Shown here: piece by piece, positions 1 to 6,645 of the stretch
How positions within the stretch are numbered: the stretch's first letter is position 1
Layout: each line of letters begins with the position of its first letter
Source: Candidatus Acetothermia bacterium
GTDB taxonomy: Bacteria; Bipolaricaulota; Bipolaricaulia; UBA7950; UBA9294
DNA length: 10,375 bases
NCBI GenBank assembly: GCA_003545155.1
Contig: DQCH01000088.1
Coordinates: 1,448-11,822, forward strand
Reading direction: 5' to 3'
Notes under the pieces: model-generated
The model's database searches: none
Seen by the model: only the letters and a program-made list of their open reading frames with translations
What the model was told of the DNA's origin: nothing
Program-made: the position numbers and the translations under genes

Positions 1-102
1 CCGCAAGGTGAGTAGTAGGTCATCTCCCATCATCAGGATGTGTGCAAGGGTTACCGGCAGCTTGATTCCAACCCGGGCATCCGGTAAGATTCTGCGGTAC
101 AC
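1..102 (-). CDS. possible 5' end of a divergent gene, unidentified
   Basis: Read on the minus strand from a GTG at 102-100, this stretch is open for 34 codons to the window edge. It gives a protein-like, fairly hydrophobic sequence that includes LPVTLAHILMMGDDLLLTLR. I do not recognise a family. No Shine-Dalgarno sequence precedes the GTG, and the reading would overlap the proposed rpsT promoter. The plus strand is also open here (positions 2-136), but that reading is rich in Arg and Ser and looks like a shadow. It could be the start of a divergent gene or simply non-coding DNA; sequence to the left of the window would decide. Confidence 0.22.
   Translation of the reverse strand, partial: MYRRILPDARVGIKLPVTLAHILMMGDDLLLTLR
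62..90 (+). promoter_or_regulatory. sigma-70-type promoter for rpsT
   Basis: A -35 box TTGATT at 62-67 and a -10 box TAAGAT at 85-90 are separated by exactly 17 bases. Each matches 4 of 6 consensus positions. Transcription would begin near 97 and leave a leader of about 45 bases before rpsT. It is the only reasonable promoter seen ahead of the rpsT-secF-recJ run. Found by eye only. Confidence 0.5.
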
Positions 103-128
103 AACGATACAACTAATGATTACGGTCC

Positions 129-137
129 AGAGGTGAT
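129..137 (+). promoter_or_regulatory. strong Shine-Dalgarno sequence that decides the rpsT start
   Basis: AGAGGTGAT contains eight consecutive bases (GAGGTGAT, 130-137) complementary to the usual 16S rRNA 3' end. It overlaps the GTG at 133, so it cannot serve that codon. Its GAGG core lies 8 bases before the ATA codon at 142, which is normal spacing. This supports initiation at 142 rather than 133. Confidence 0.6.
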
Positions 138-141
138 AGAG

Positions 142-402
142 ATACCTAATATTCGTTCAGCCAAGAAACGCTTGCGGCAAAGTGAGAAGCGACGGGGGCT
201 CAATCGCGCGAGAAAAGCGGCCCTAAAGCGGGTCGTCAAGCAGATCAGGGAACACATCGCTTCCGGTAAGAAGGAAGAGGCTCGCTTACTCCTTCCCCAG
301 CTCGCTAAGGCGGCCGATAAGGCGGCCAAGCGCCACGCGATCCACAAAAACAAGGCAAGCCGGGTCAAATCGCGGTGGATGAAGAAAGTAAAGGCACTTT
401 AA
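142..402 (+). CDS. rpsT: 30S ribosomal protein S20
   Basis: S20 is a small basic protein that binds 16S rRNA early in 30S assembly. From position 142 the product is 86 residues, a normal length, and is rich in Lys and Arg. It carries the family N-terminus PNIRSAKKRLRQSEKRR and the C-terminal pattern HAIHKNKASRVKSRWMKK. No ATG lies near the 5' end. The longest open frame begins with GTG at 133 and would add MIE before the next codon, but that GTG sits inside the Shine-Dalgarno sequence and has none of its own. An ATA at 142 has ideal spacing and gives the typical M-P-N-I start of the family, so I place the start there. E. coli rpsT also uses a weak start (UUG), which is linked to its feedback control. 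The gene ends 13 bases before secF and is probably cotranscribed with it. Identity is certain; the start is likely but unproven. Confidence 0.95.
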   Translation: MPNIRSAKKRLRQSEKRRGLNRARKAALKRVVKQIREHIASGKKEEARLLLPQLAKAADKAAKRHAIHKNKASRVKSRWMKKVKAL

Positions 403-415
403 GAGGAGGCTTCGC

Positions 416-1318
416 ATGCGGCACTACGATTTTCTCGGTAAGGCGAAGTACTTCGTTCCTATTTCTCTAGTTCTTGTTACGGTCAGCATCCTTACTCTGA
501 TCCCGCAGGTGCGAGGGCTGAACCCGGGGATCGATTTCACCGGCGGAACCGAGTTCACAGTCAGGTTCAAAGAACCGGTGGAAACCGCCGACCTGCGCAG
601 TGTCTTGGCCAAGATCTCCGCAGGAAGAACTGACCTCTCCAAGAGCGTGATACAGGACGTCGCCCAGAAGAACACCAAGGTGATCACCACCCAACTCGAC
701 GTGGAAGCCAATCGGGACCTCATCGACCGGATCGTGACAACCCTACAGGCACAGTTCCCGGTGGAGGAGATCAGCCGCCGCTCAATCGGCCAGCAGGTGA
801 GCCGCGAGCTCGCCCAGAAGGGCTGGCAGGCGGTCTTGTTGGCTATCGTTGTCATCCTGGTCTACGTCTCTTGGCGATTCCGCCTTCGCTACGCCGTGGG
901 AGCAGTAGCCGCAATCCTGCACGATGTGGTCATCGCCCTGGGGGTGTTCGCCATATTCCGGGTGGAGGTAAACTTGGCGACGATCGCAGCCTTCCTGACA
1001 ATCGTGGGGTATTCCTTAAACGATACAATCGTCATCTTCGACCGCATCCGCGAGAATCTCAAGCTCGACAGAAAAGGATCGATCTTCGATATCATCAACC
1101 GCAGTGTTAATCAGTCATTGAGCCGGACTCTAAACACCTCGTTCACCACCTTCATCCCGGTGATCATCTTGTTCCTGTTCGGTGGATCGGTCCTGCGCGG
1201 CTTCGCGCTGGCGCTTCTGATCGGCGTCATCGTGGGAACGTACTCCTCGATGTACATCGCCAATCCAATTCTTTACGCTTGGACTCTCAAGGCTGGCGGG
1301 GCAAAAAAAGGTAAATGA
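416..1318 (+). CDS. secF: protein translocase subunit SecF
   Basis: SecF is an RND-type inner-membrane protein that works with SecD to drive the late steps of Sec-dependent export using the proton gradient. The 300-residue product has the expected layout. TM1 spans about residues 13-30, followed by the GIDFTGG motif (38-44) and the periplasmic P1 domain to about 130. Five further membrane segments follow. Conserved features include the HD pair at 169-170, the hallmark VGYSLNDTIVIFDRIREN (197-214) and SLSRTLNTSFTTF (234-246), whose Arg is in the region tied to proton flow. A Shine-Dalgarno GAGGAGG at 403-409 fixes the ATG. The stop overlaps the recJ start as ATGA, so the two are probably translationally coupled. 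Unusually, secD is not upstream: rpsT occupies that position. secD must be elsewhere in the genome. Confidence 0.96.
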   Translation: MRHYDFLGKAKYFVPISLVLVTVSILTLIPQVRGLNPGIDFTGGTEFTVRFKEPVETADLRSVLAKISAGRTDLSKSVIQDVAQKNTKVITTQLDVEANRDLIDRIVTTLQAQFPVEEISRRSIGQQVSRELAQKGWQAVLLAIVVILVYVSWRFRLRYAVGAVAAILHDVVIALGVFAIFRVEVNLATIAAFLTIVGYSLNDTIVIFDRIRENLKLDRKGSIFDIINRSVNQSLSRTLNTSFTTFIPVIILFLFGGSVLRGFALALLIGVIVGTYSSMYIANPILYAWTLKAGGAKKGK

Positions 1319-3039
1319 AATCTCTCATCTGGAAGGAAAGGGAGTGGAAAATCGCTCCCCTCCCTGATGATGCCCTAACCCGGGAAATCGAGGCGTCTCT
1401 TGATTGTGCCCGCCCATTCGCTGTTCTCCTTGCCCGACGTGGTGGGAAGGACTGGCAGGGACTGATCGACCCTGGATTCCACAATTTTCATTCGCCGTTT
1501 GACCTCTCTGGAATGGAGGCGGGAATCTCCCGGTTGATCGAAGCGATCACACATAGGGAACGGCTTTTTATCCATGGTGATTTTGACGTCGACGGTCTTA
1601 CCGGAGCAGCTGTCCTCTACCAGGGCCTACTCCCACTCCTTCCCAAGGGAACGATCAAGGTGGACGTAGGAGACCGGGGGTGTGGTCACGGCCTGTCACG
1701 TGAGTTTGTCCACCGGGTGATAAAAGAGAGGTTTACCCTTGTCATCACGGTCGACTGTGGGGTTTCCAATGCCCAGGAGATCGACCTTCTCCGTGAGTCT
1801 GGTATCGACACCATCGTCACCGATCATCACACCCCGCCACGGGTTCTCCCACCGGCCATAACTATCATCGATCCTCAATGTCGGGGCGAAACCTATCCCA
1901 ACCTGGATCTTGCTGGAGTGGGGGTCGCCTACAAGTTGATCTGCGCCCTGTACGAGCGACTTGACCTTCCTACACCCTATCATCTCCTCGATCTCGTCGC
2001 ACTGGGAACAGTCGCTGACCTGGTTCCATTAGCCAAGGGAGGAGAAGTAGAGAACCGAGCGATGGTGCGAGAGGGGCTTAACCTCATCGCCCGCCAAGAG
2101 GGATCATCCCTCGGTTTGCGCGTGTTGATGGACAAACTATCGATTAACACGAAGAAGCTCACCACCTCCGACATCGGTTACATCATCGCTCCCAAGTTAA
2201 ACGCAGCAAACCGAGCTGGGGATCCCAAGGTCGCGTTTCTACTACTTACCACCGGGGCTCCACAGCGAGCCGAGTACCTGACGGAAATTCTGCTTGACTA
2301 TAACCGCGATCGGGAGATCGCCCAAGATGACCTGATATCCCAAGCAGAGGAGCGGATGGCCGAGGATGGCGTCGATCCAAAGAAGGATAGAATTATCATT
2401 CTCTCAGGAAAGTACTGGAACGAGGGAATCCTCGGGCTTGCTGCTTCTAACCTGACTGACCGTTACGGCGTACCTGCGATCATCATCTCCCAAGGTGACA
2501 GCGTAAGCCGTGCCTCCTGCCGGAGTGTGAACGGGTTCAATATGGTGGCCTGCCTTGAGGCGCACTCTGACCTCTTTCTCCATTATGGCGGACACCAAAT
2601 GGCAGCTGGCTTTTCTGTTTCCAACGAGGCCCTTCCCGAACTGCGCGGGCGGCTCCTTAATTATGCTGCCCAACAGGGACTAGATTACTTAGCCAGTGGG
2701 ATGAGGCTCATCGACGCGAGAGTCGCCGCAGAAGATATCAACGTGCGGTTCCACACTAATATCCGCTCGCTCGCTCCTTATGGCCCAGGAAACCCTGCGC
2801 CGCTCTTCCTCTTTAAGGACTGCTCATTCACAGGGTTCTCCCTAGTCGGGGCACGACGGCAGCACCTCAAGGGGAAAGTGTCGCAAAACGGGCTCTTACT
2901 CCCGTTCATTGCCTTCCGGATGGGAAAGCACATAGACACCTTCAAGGAGGCACATGGGGCCTCCCTCGTCGCCCACGCGGGGTTTGACGACTGGCAGGGG
3001 TCTGTACAGATAGAAGTGGTCGACTTGGTGCGAGATTAA
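1315..3039 (+). CDS. recJ: single-stranded-DNA-specific 5'-3' exonuclease RecJ
   Basis: RecJ degrades single-stranded DNA 5' to 3' in recombination, mismatch repair and base-excision repair. The 574-residue protein is full length. Catalytic DHH-domain motifs appear in order: DFDVDG (89-94), GDRGCGHGL (119-127), TVDCGVSN (145-152), TDHH (169-172) and ALGTVADLVPL (229-239), supplying the metal-binding Asp and His residues. The DHHA1 part has SCRSVNGFN (401-409) and GGHQMAAGFSV (425-435). APYGPGNPAPLF (488-499) opens the OB-fold region. Two family positions look altered: the usual W-H-x-G reads WNEG (368-371), and the usual NAAGR reads NAANR (296-300). The ATG overlaps the secF stop by four bases, with only a weak AAGG upstream, suggesting translational coupling. 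The stop overlaps that of the convergent gene on the other strand. Confidence 0.95.
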   Translation: MKSLIWKEREWKIAPLPDDALTREIEASLDCARPFAVLLARRGGKDWQGLIDPGFHNFHSPFDLSGMEAGISRLIEAITHRERLFIHGDFDVDGLTGAAVLYQGLLPLLPKGTIKVDVGDRGCGHGLSREFVHRVIKERFTLVITVDCGVSNAQEIDLLRESGIDTIVTDHHTPPRVLPPAITIIDPQCRGETYPNLDLAGVGVAYKLICALYERLDLPTPYHLLDLVALGTVADLVPLAKGGEVENRAMVREGLNLIARQEGSSLGLRVLMDKLSINTKKLTTSDIGYIIAPKLNAANRAGDPKVAFLLLTTGAPQRAEYLTEILLDYNRDREIAQDDLISQAEERMAEDGVDPKKDRIIILSGKYWNEGILGLAASNLTDRYGVPAIIISQGDSVSRASCRSVNGFNMVACLEAHSDLFLHYGGHQMAAGFSVSNEALPELRGRLLNYAAQQGLDYLASGMRLIDARVAAEDINVRFHTNIRSLAPYGPGNPAPLFLFKDCSFTGFSLVGARRQHLKGKVSQNGLLLPFIAFRMGKHIDTFKEAHGASLVAHAGFDDWQGSVQIEVVDLVRD

Positions 3040-4721
3040 ATCTCCACTCCTGGAAGATCGATAAAGGTTGATAGATTGACCGCGGTCCGCGCCGCAAGAA
3101 CCCTACCAATGAAGTGTGGAATCGCCAATGCCTCCTTGATCCGACGCGGCTCGTGGAGGAGCCGGTACAGCCACTCAAAACCCAACTGCTGCCAGCGCAG
3201 CGGAGCGCGGCGACAGTCACCGGCAAAGAGATCGAATGCCCCACCGACTCCGATCATCAAGGGAACCGATAGCTCCTTGACATATTTTAGCATCCAGCGC
3301 TCCTGCTTTGGCACCCCCATCCCCACAAGGAGGATCTGCGGGTGCGCCTCCTTTATCGCCGCGAGCAACCCTGCAGCTTCCTCGAAGTAGCCGTGGTGGG
3401 TTCCAACAATGTCCAAGCCAGAAAAACGTTTCTCCAGCCGACGCGCGGCCCTCTCAGCTACTCCTTTTCTGCCGCCAAGGAGAAAGACGCGGTAGCTGTT
3501 CACACTCGCCCGCTTAAGAAGGGATTGTGCAAGGTCGATTCCGGTTACCCGTCCTTTGAGTGGTAAACCGAGAAAGCGCGATGCCCATACGATCCCCACT
3601 CCGTCGGCAGTCACCAGATCGGCACGCCTGTAGATCTCAAGAAGGGTTGGATCCTTCCTACTTTTAAGGAGCGAAACGCTGTTCACGGTAACGATCATGT
3701 GTGAGCGTTCGCGTGCAAAGAGCATTCGCTCAGCCCGGGCTACCGCTTCATGAAGCGTTAGATTGTGAAACCCCACGTCAAACAGGAAACTCCGATCGCC
3801 AATTCCCTCGGCCCAGCGCCTGGTAAGCCAAGTAGAGACTTTGCGCCGAGAGAGGTGCACCACAATTAATACGGGAACGATTCCCGCCACAAGCATGCCA
3901 TGAGTTGGGGAGCAGTGGACTGCCAAAACCACACCAAGGGCGAGGGCGCTTGACAGAAGAAGTAAAAGGAAGGAAAAGGACCCTTGCGTGTAGCCACGTT
4001 CGCTGAACCAGCGGGGGAGCAGCTTGGGATGAACTCCCGCCAGGCTTTGCACTAGGAGGGCCTGGGAGGTCGTCATAATAGGAAAACTGATCAAGGCAAG
4101 TGGCGCCAGCAGGGAGAGGGAAATCGGCCCCTTCATCACCCCGCTGACCCCGTATAGTGCCAGACCGAAGGCAACCGTACGATGAAGTGGAGGAAGGCTC
4201 TCTCCCCTATAAGCAGCGATCGCGGTTGCCAGCACTATCCCCAATAGGGTGAAAGGAAGGTAGAACGCGATCGGTGAAGCCTGCGTCTGCGCAGAGATCA
4301 GTGCAAGCAAGGCAGCATTTAAGACTAGAAGAAGATCGATCATGATCTGCAGAGCAGGACGGGGGAACGTCCGACGCAGCTCCTCTCGCGAGCGAAGAAT
4401 GATAAGGACCCAGAGGACGGTGAGCGGTATGGAAACTGAGTTAAGATACACGTATCCACCGGCTGGGTTCGTGACAAATTGGATGCGAAAACCCAATAGC
4501 GTCGCAGCGAGTGCTGCGGCAATCCACTGCAACCATGGAGCTACCCCTTTCTTCGGAACCTTAACCAGGAGGATCAACAGCCCCACTGCCAAGCCGAGAA
4601 GCTCGATTCTCCCACCCACAGCGGCAAAGAGGACAAAAGCGGGAAGAAGGAAGCGTATACGGCGAAACTGTCCTCGAAGGAGAAACCCTCCTGCTGCTGA
4701 TGAAAGCAACACGGATAACAT
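3036..4721 (-). CDS. WecG/TagA-family glycosyltransferase fused to a WecA/TagO-like membrane domain
   Basis: The product has 561 residues. Residues about 310-545 form a complete GT26 (WecG/TagA/CpsF) domain, which transfers an N-acetylhexosamine or related sugar to an undecaprenyl-diphosphate-linked sugar. It shows TVNSVSLL (345-352), the ADGVGIVWA motif (372-380) with the presumed catalytic Asp373, RVTGIDL (391-397), MGVPKQERW (468-476) and the membrane-associated tail FEWLYRLLHEPRR (515-527). From memory of Thermoanaerobacter TagA, its Thr37, Asp65 and Arg83 map to 345, 373 and 391 at a constant offset. Residues 1-290 have about nine hydrophobic segments. GFRIQFVTNPAGG (77-89) and SIPLTVLW (97-104) resemble WecA/TagO, but the Asp-rich catalytic motifs and HxHH are missing. 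The ATG at 4721 has AGAAGG just upstream. The gene is last in the yidC-jag-mnmE run, 92 bases after mnmE. The exact substrate cannot be read from the sequence. Confidence 0.85.
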   Translation of the reverse strand: MLSVLLSSAAGGFLLRGQFRRIRFLLPAFVLFAAVGGRIELLGLAVGLLILLVKVPKKGVAPWLQWIAAALAATLLGFRIQFVTNPAGGYVYLNSVSIPLTVLWVLIILRSREELRRTFPRPALQIMIDLLLVLNAALLALISAQTQASPIAFYLPFTLLGIVLATAIAAYRGESLPPLHRTVAFGLALYGVSGVMKGPISLSLLAPLALISFPIMTTSQALLVQSLAGVHPKLLPRWFSERGYTQGSFSFLLLLLSSALALGVVLAVHCSPTHGMLVAGIVPVLIVVHLSRRKVSTWLTRRWAEGIGDRSFLFDVGFHNLTLHEAVARAERMLFARERSHMIVTVNSVSLLKSRKDPTLLEIYRRADLVTADGVGIVWASRFLGLPLKGRVTGIDLAQSLLKRASVNSYRVFLLGGRKGVAERAARRLEKRFSGLDIVGTHHGYFEEAAGLLAAIKEAHPQILLVGMGVPKQERWMLKYVKELSVPLMIGVGGAFDLFAGDCRRAPLRWQQLGFEWLYRLLHEPRRIKEALAIPHFIGRVLAARTAVNLSTFIDLPGVEI

Positions 4722-4724
4722 AAC

Positions 4725-4760
4725 CCTTCTATCCTAACAATTTTGTCTGAAAACAGAAGG
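4725..4760 (-). promoter_or_regulatory. inverted repeat that could cover the ribosome-binding site of the WecG/TagA fusion gene
   Basis: In the minus-strand transcript, CCTTCT (4760-4755) can pair with AGAAGG (4730-4725), the apparent Shine-Dalgarno sequence just before the ATG at 4721. The stem is six perfect base pairs with a 24-base A/T-rich loop, so it would be weak. It may be chance. No U-tract follows, so it is not a terminator. Confidence 0.2.
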
Positions 4761-4813
4761 ACCTGCGTCTTTAAGAGAACCTTACGCGCTGTCCTTTACT
4801 ATCAAGACAGGTG

Positions 4814-6178
4814 TCACTTCCCCACGCAGAAGCGGGAGAAGATCCGGTCGAGAATATCCTCGCTTACATCGATCCCCTGGAGCTCTCCAGCCACGGTATA
4901 GGCGGCGCGCAACTCCTCGGCGATCATATCCGGAGAACAACCGGTCCGGACAGCATCGATCGTACGATCGAGAAGGATCTTCGTGCGGCGGAGGAGGTCC
5001 CGTTCCCAAGTATCAAGCAGGAGGATCGCGCCCCGGCGGGGAAGCTGTCCGCCGAGGAGAAGATCGAGAATCCCTTGTATTAACCGATCCACCCCTTTGC
5101 CGCTCTTGGCCGATATCTCGTAGGTGCCAGCGCAGAAATCCGGCTCGATTGATCCAAACTCCCGCGGGAGGTCGCACTTATTGAGAACTAAGATAGCCGG
5201 TATCTCCCAACCGCTCTCTAAGAGACGCTCGTCCTCTTTTGTAAGCGGAACACTACGATCGAGTATGAGAAGGAGGAGATCAGCACGCTCGATCGCTGCT
5301 CTTGTCCGCCGCACCCCTTCCTCCTCTAACAGGTCTGTCGGTTCGCGCAGCCCAGCGGTATCGATGAAACGGACTGGAACTCCTCCAATAGCTGCTTCCT
5401 CCTCTACTGTATCGCGGGTCGTGCCTGGGATTGGGGTGACGATCGCCCGCTCTTCAACAAGGAGGGTGTTTAGCAGGGTTGATTTTCCCACGTTTGGTCG
5501 GCCAATGATAGCGACCGTGAGTCCCTCGCGTACGATTCTCCCCTGTTCTCCCTGGTTAAGAAGCATCACGATCCGATCGCAAAGCTCAGTTAATGCGGGA
5601 AGAGCATCCTCTGTTTCGGCCTCCACGTTCGGGAAATCTATCTTCACCTCAACTTCAGCAAGGAGCCCTCCGATCCTTTCCCGGATGGCGGCTATTGCCT
5701 CAAAGAAGCGACCGCTCAACTGATCGACCGCCGCCTCCAGCCCGAGTTTCGTTCTTGCCCTCACAATCTCAAGGACGGCTTTAGCTTGGTCAAGCGAGAT
5801 GCGACCGTTCAGAAACGCCCGCTTGGTGAACTCTCCCGCTTCTGCGAGTCGTGCTCCCTTCTTTAATACGAGGTCGAGCACAGCGCGTAAGGCGACGATC
5901 CCGCCATGACAATTGATCTCCACCACGTCCTCGCGGGTGTAGGTGTGCGGAGCGCGCATCACCGAAACCAAAACTTCATCGATCTTCTCCCCTTGCGCGA
6001 CGATGAACCCATAGTGAAGTGTATAGCTTGAAGCGTGAGAGAGGGGCGCCCCAAAGCTGCCACTAGGATGGAAGATCGTCTCCGCGATCGTGAGTGCCTG
6101 TGGACCGCTCATGCGGACGATTCCGATCCCGCCTTCTCCCAAGGGGGTAGAGATGGCAGCGATTGTATCTTCCTGCAT
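4814..6178 (-). CDS. mnmE: tRNA uridine-5-carboxymethylaminomethyl modification GTPase MnmE
   Basis: MnmE, with MnmG, modifies the wobble uridine (U34) of certain tRNAs using GTP and a methylene-tetrahydrofolate-derived carbon. The product is about 454 residues, the usual length. The N-terminal folate-binding domain starts with [21 protein letters not shown]. The G domain, numbered from the upstream GTG, has GRPNVGKS (227-234), GTTRD (253-257), DTAG (274-277), NKCD (334-337) and SAK (357-359). The C-terminus is FCVGK (451-455), with the conserved Cys. The N-x-R-H/Q motif often present early in the C-terminal helical domain reads DTWE here (390-393). I chose the ATG at 6178 because it overlaps the upstream stop as TGATG; a GTG one codon earlier (6181) is equally open. 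Both lack a strong Shine-Dalgarno sequence, so translation is probably coupled to the jag-like gene. The yidC-jag-mnmE order is widely conserved. Confidence 0.97.
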   Translation of the reverse strand: MQEDTIAAISTPLGEGGIGIVRMSGPQALTIAETIFHPSGSFGAPLSHASSYTLHYGFIVAQGEKIDEVLVSVMRAPHTYTREDVVEINCHGGIVALRAVLDLVLKKGARLAEAGEFTKRAFLNGRISLDQAKAVLEIVRARTKLGLEAAVDQLSGRFFEAIAAIRERIGGLLAEVEVKIDFPNVEAETEDALPALTELCDRIVMLLNQGEQGRIVREGLTVAIIGRPNVGKSTLLNTLLVEERAIVTPIPGTTRDTVEEEAAIGGVPVRFIDTAGLREPTDLLEEEGVRRTRAAIERADLLLLILDRSVPLTKEDERLLESGWEIPAILVLNKCDLPREFGSIEPDFCAGTYEISAKSGKGVDRLIQGILDLLLGGQLPRRGAILLLDTWERDLLRRTKILLDRTIDAVRTGCSPDMIAEELRAAYTVAGELQGIDVSEDILDRIFSRFCVGK

Positions 6179-6645
6179 CACGCCCCGTCCGGTTCGATGA
6201 CCACCCGCCGCCTTTCGCCTTGGCCAACGCTGTAGGTCTTCACACCCGGGAAGTTTGCAAGAGTGATGTGGATCGTCCGTCGCTCGTGGGCAGGCATCGG
6301 ATTCAATCGGATCCTTTTGCGTTCTCGGCGGACAGATTCAGCAGTTGTGAGAGCAAAGCGGATCAGGTCGGCCCGCCTTCGCTTCACCACCCCGTTAATA
6401 TCCATGATGATCCCGCAGTCTTTTCCGGTCTTGTGATACAGGTAGACACGCAGCAGGTGTTGAAGAGAAGTCAGGGTTGATCTTTCCTCCGGGAGGGAGA
6501 AGAGGCTCCCGGTGAGGTTTATGTAAAGTTCCTCGCAGGAATCTCCCTCGATCTCGAAGGTAGCCTCCTCATCCAGAATGGTAAGGAGCTCCCGTAGGTA
6601 GGCCTCAATCTCCCTCTTGACCGTCTCCATCGCCCTCTTGGTCAT
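6178..6645 (-). CDS. jag: Jag/KhpB-like RNA-binding protein (degenerate KH domain plus R3H)
   Basis: Jag (KhpB) proteins bind RNA and are almost always encoded next to yidC, as here. This product has 155 residues and lacks the N-terminal Jag_N domain of longer homologues. Residues about 7-105 match the KH part, including [12 protein letters not shown] (60-71) and [18 protein letters not shown] (81-98). The GxxG loop that normally reads I-G-K/R-R-G is replaced by LPEER (51-55), so classical KH RNA binding is doubtful. The R3H domain is intact: [16 protein letters not shown] (111-126) with Arg122 and His126, then [12 protein letters not shown] (141-152). The start overlaps the end of yidC by 41 bases. 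An in-frame ATG at 6630, preceded by AAGAGG, is an alternative start five residues later. The stop overlaps the mnmE start. The family is secure; the symbol follows family and context. Confidence 0.88.
   Translation of the reverse strand: MTKRAMETVKREIEAYLRELLTILDEEATFEIEGDSCEELYINLTGSLFSLPEERSTLTSLQHLLRVYLYHKTGKDCGIIMDINGVVKRRRADLIRFALTTAESVRRERKRIRLNPMPAHERRTIHITLANFPGVKTYSVGQGERRRVVIEPDGA

Noticed and set aside
120..368. Minus-strand open frame of 82 codons opposite rpsT
   Set aside because: It is the antisense of an unmistakable S20 gene, has biased Arg/Ala/Ser content and no ribosome-binding site.
424..855. Minus-strand open frame of 143 codons opposite secF
   Set aside because: It lies entirely antisense to the well-conserved secF P1 region and resembles no family.
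4789..4810. Hairpin CTGTC/GACAG after mnmE as a terminator
   Set aside because: Only five base pairs with a 12-base loop and no U-tract on the minus-strand transcript.
5124..5723. Plus-strand open frame of 199 codons opposite mnmE
   Set aside because: Ser/Arg-rich shadow of the mnmE G domain; the opposite strand carries all GTPase motifs.
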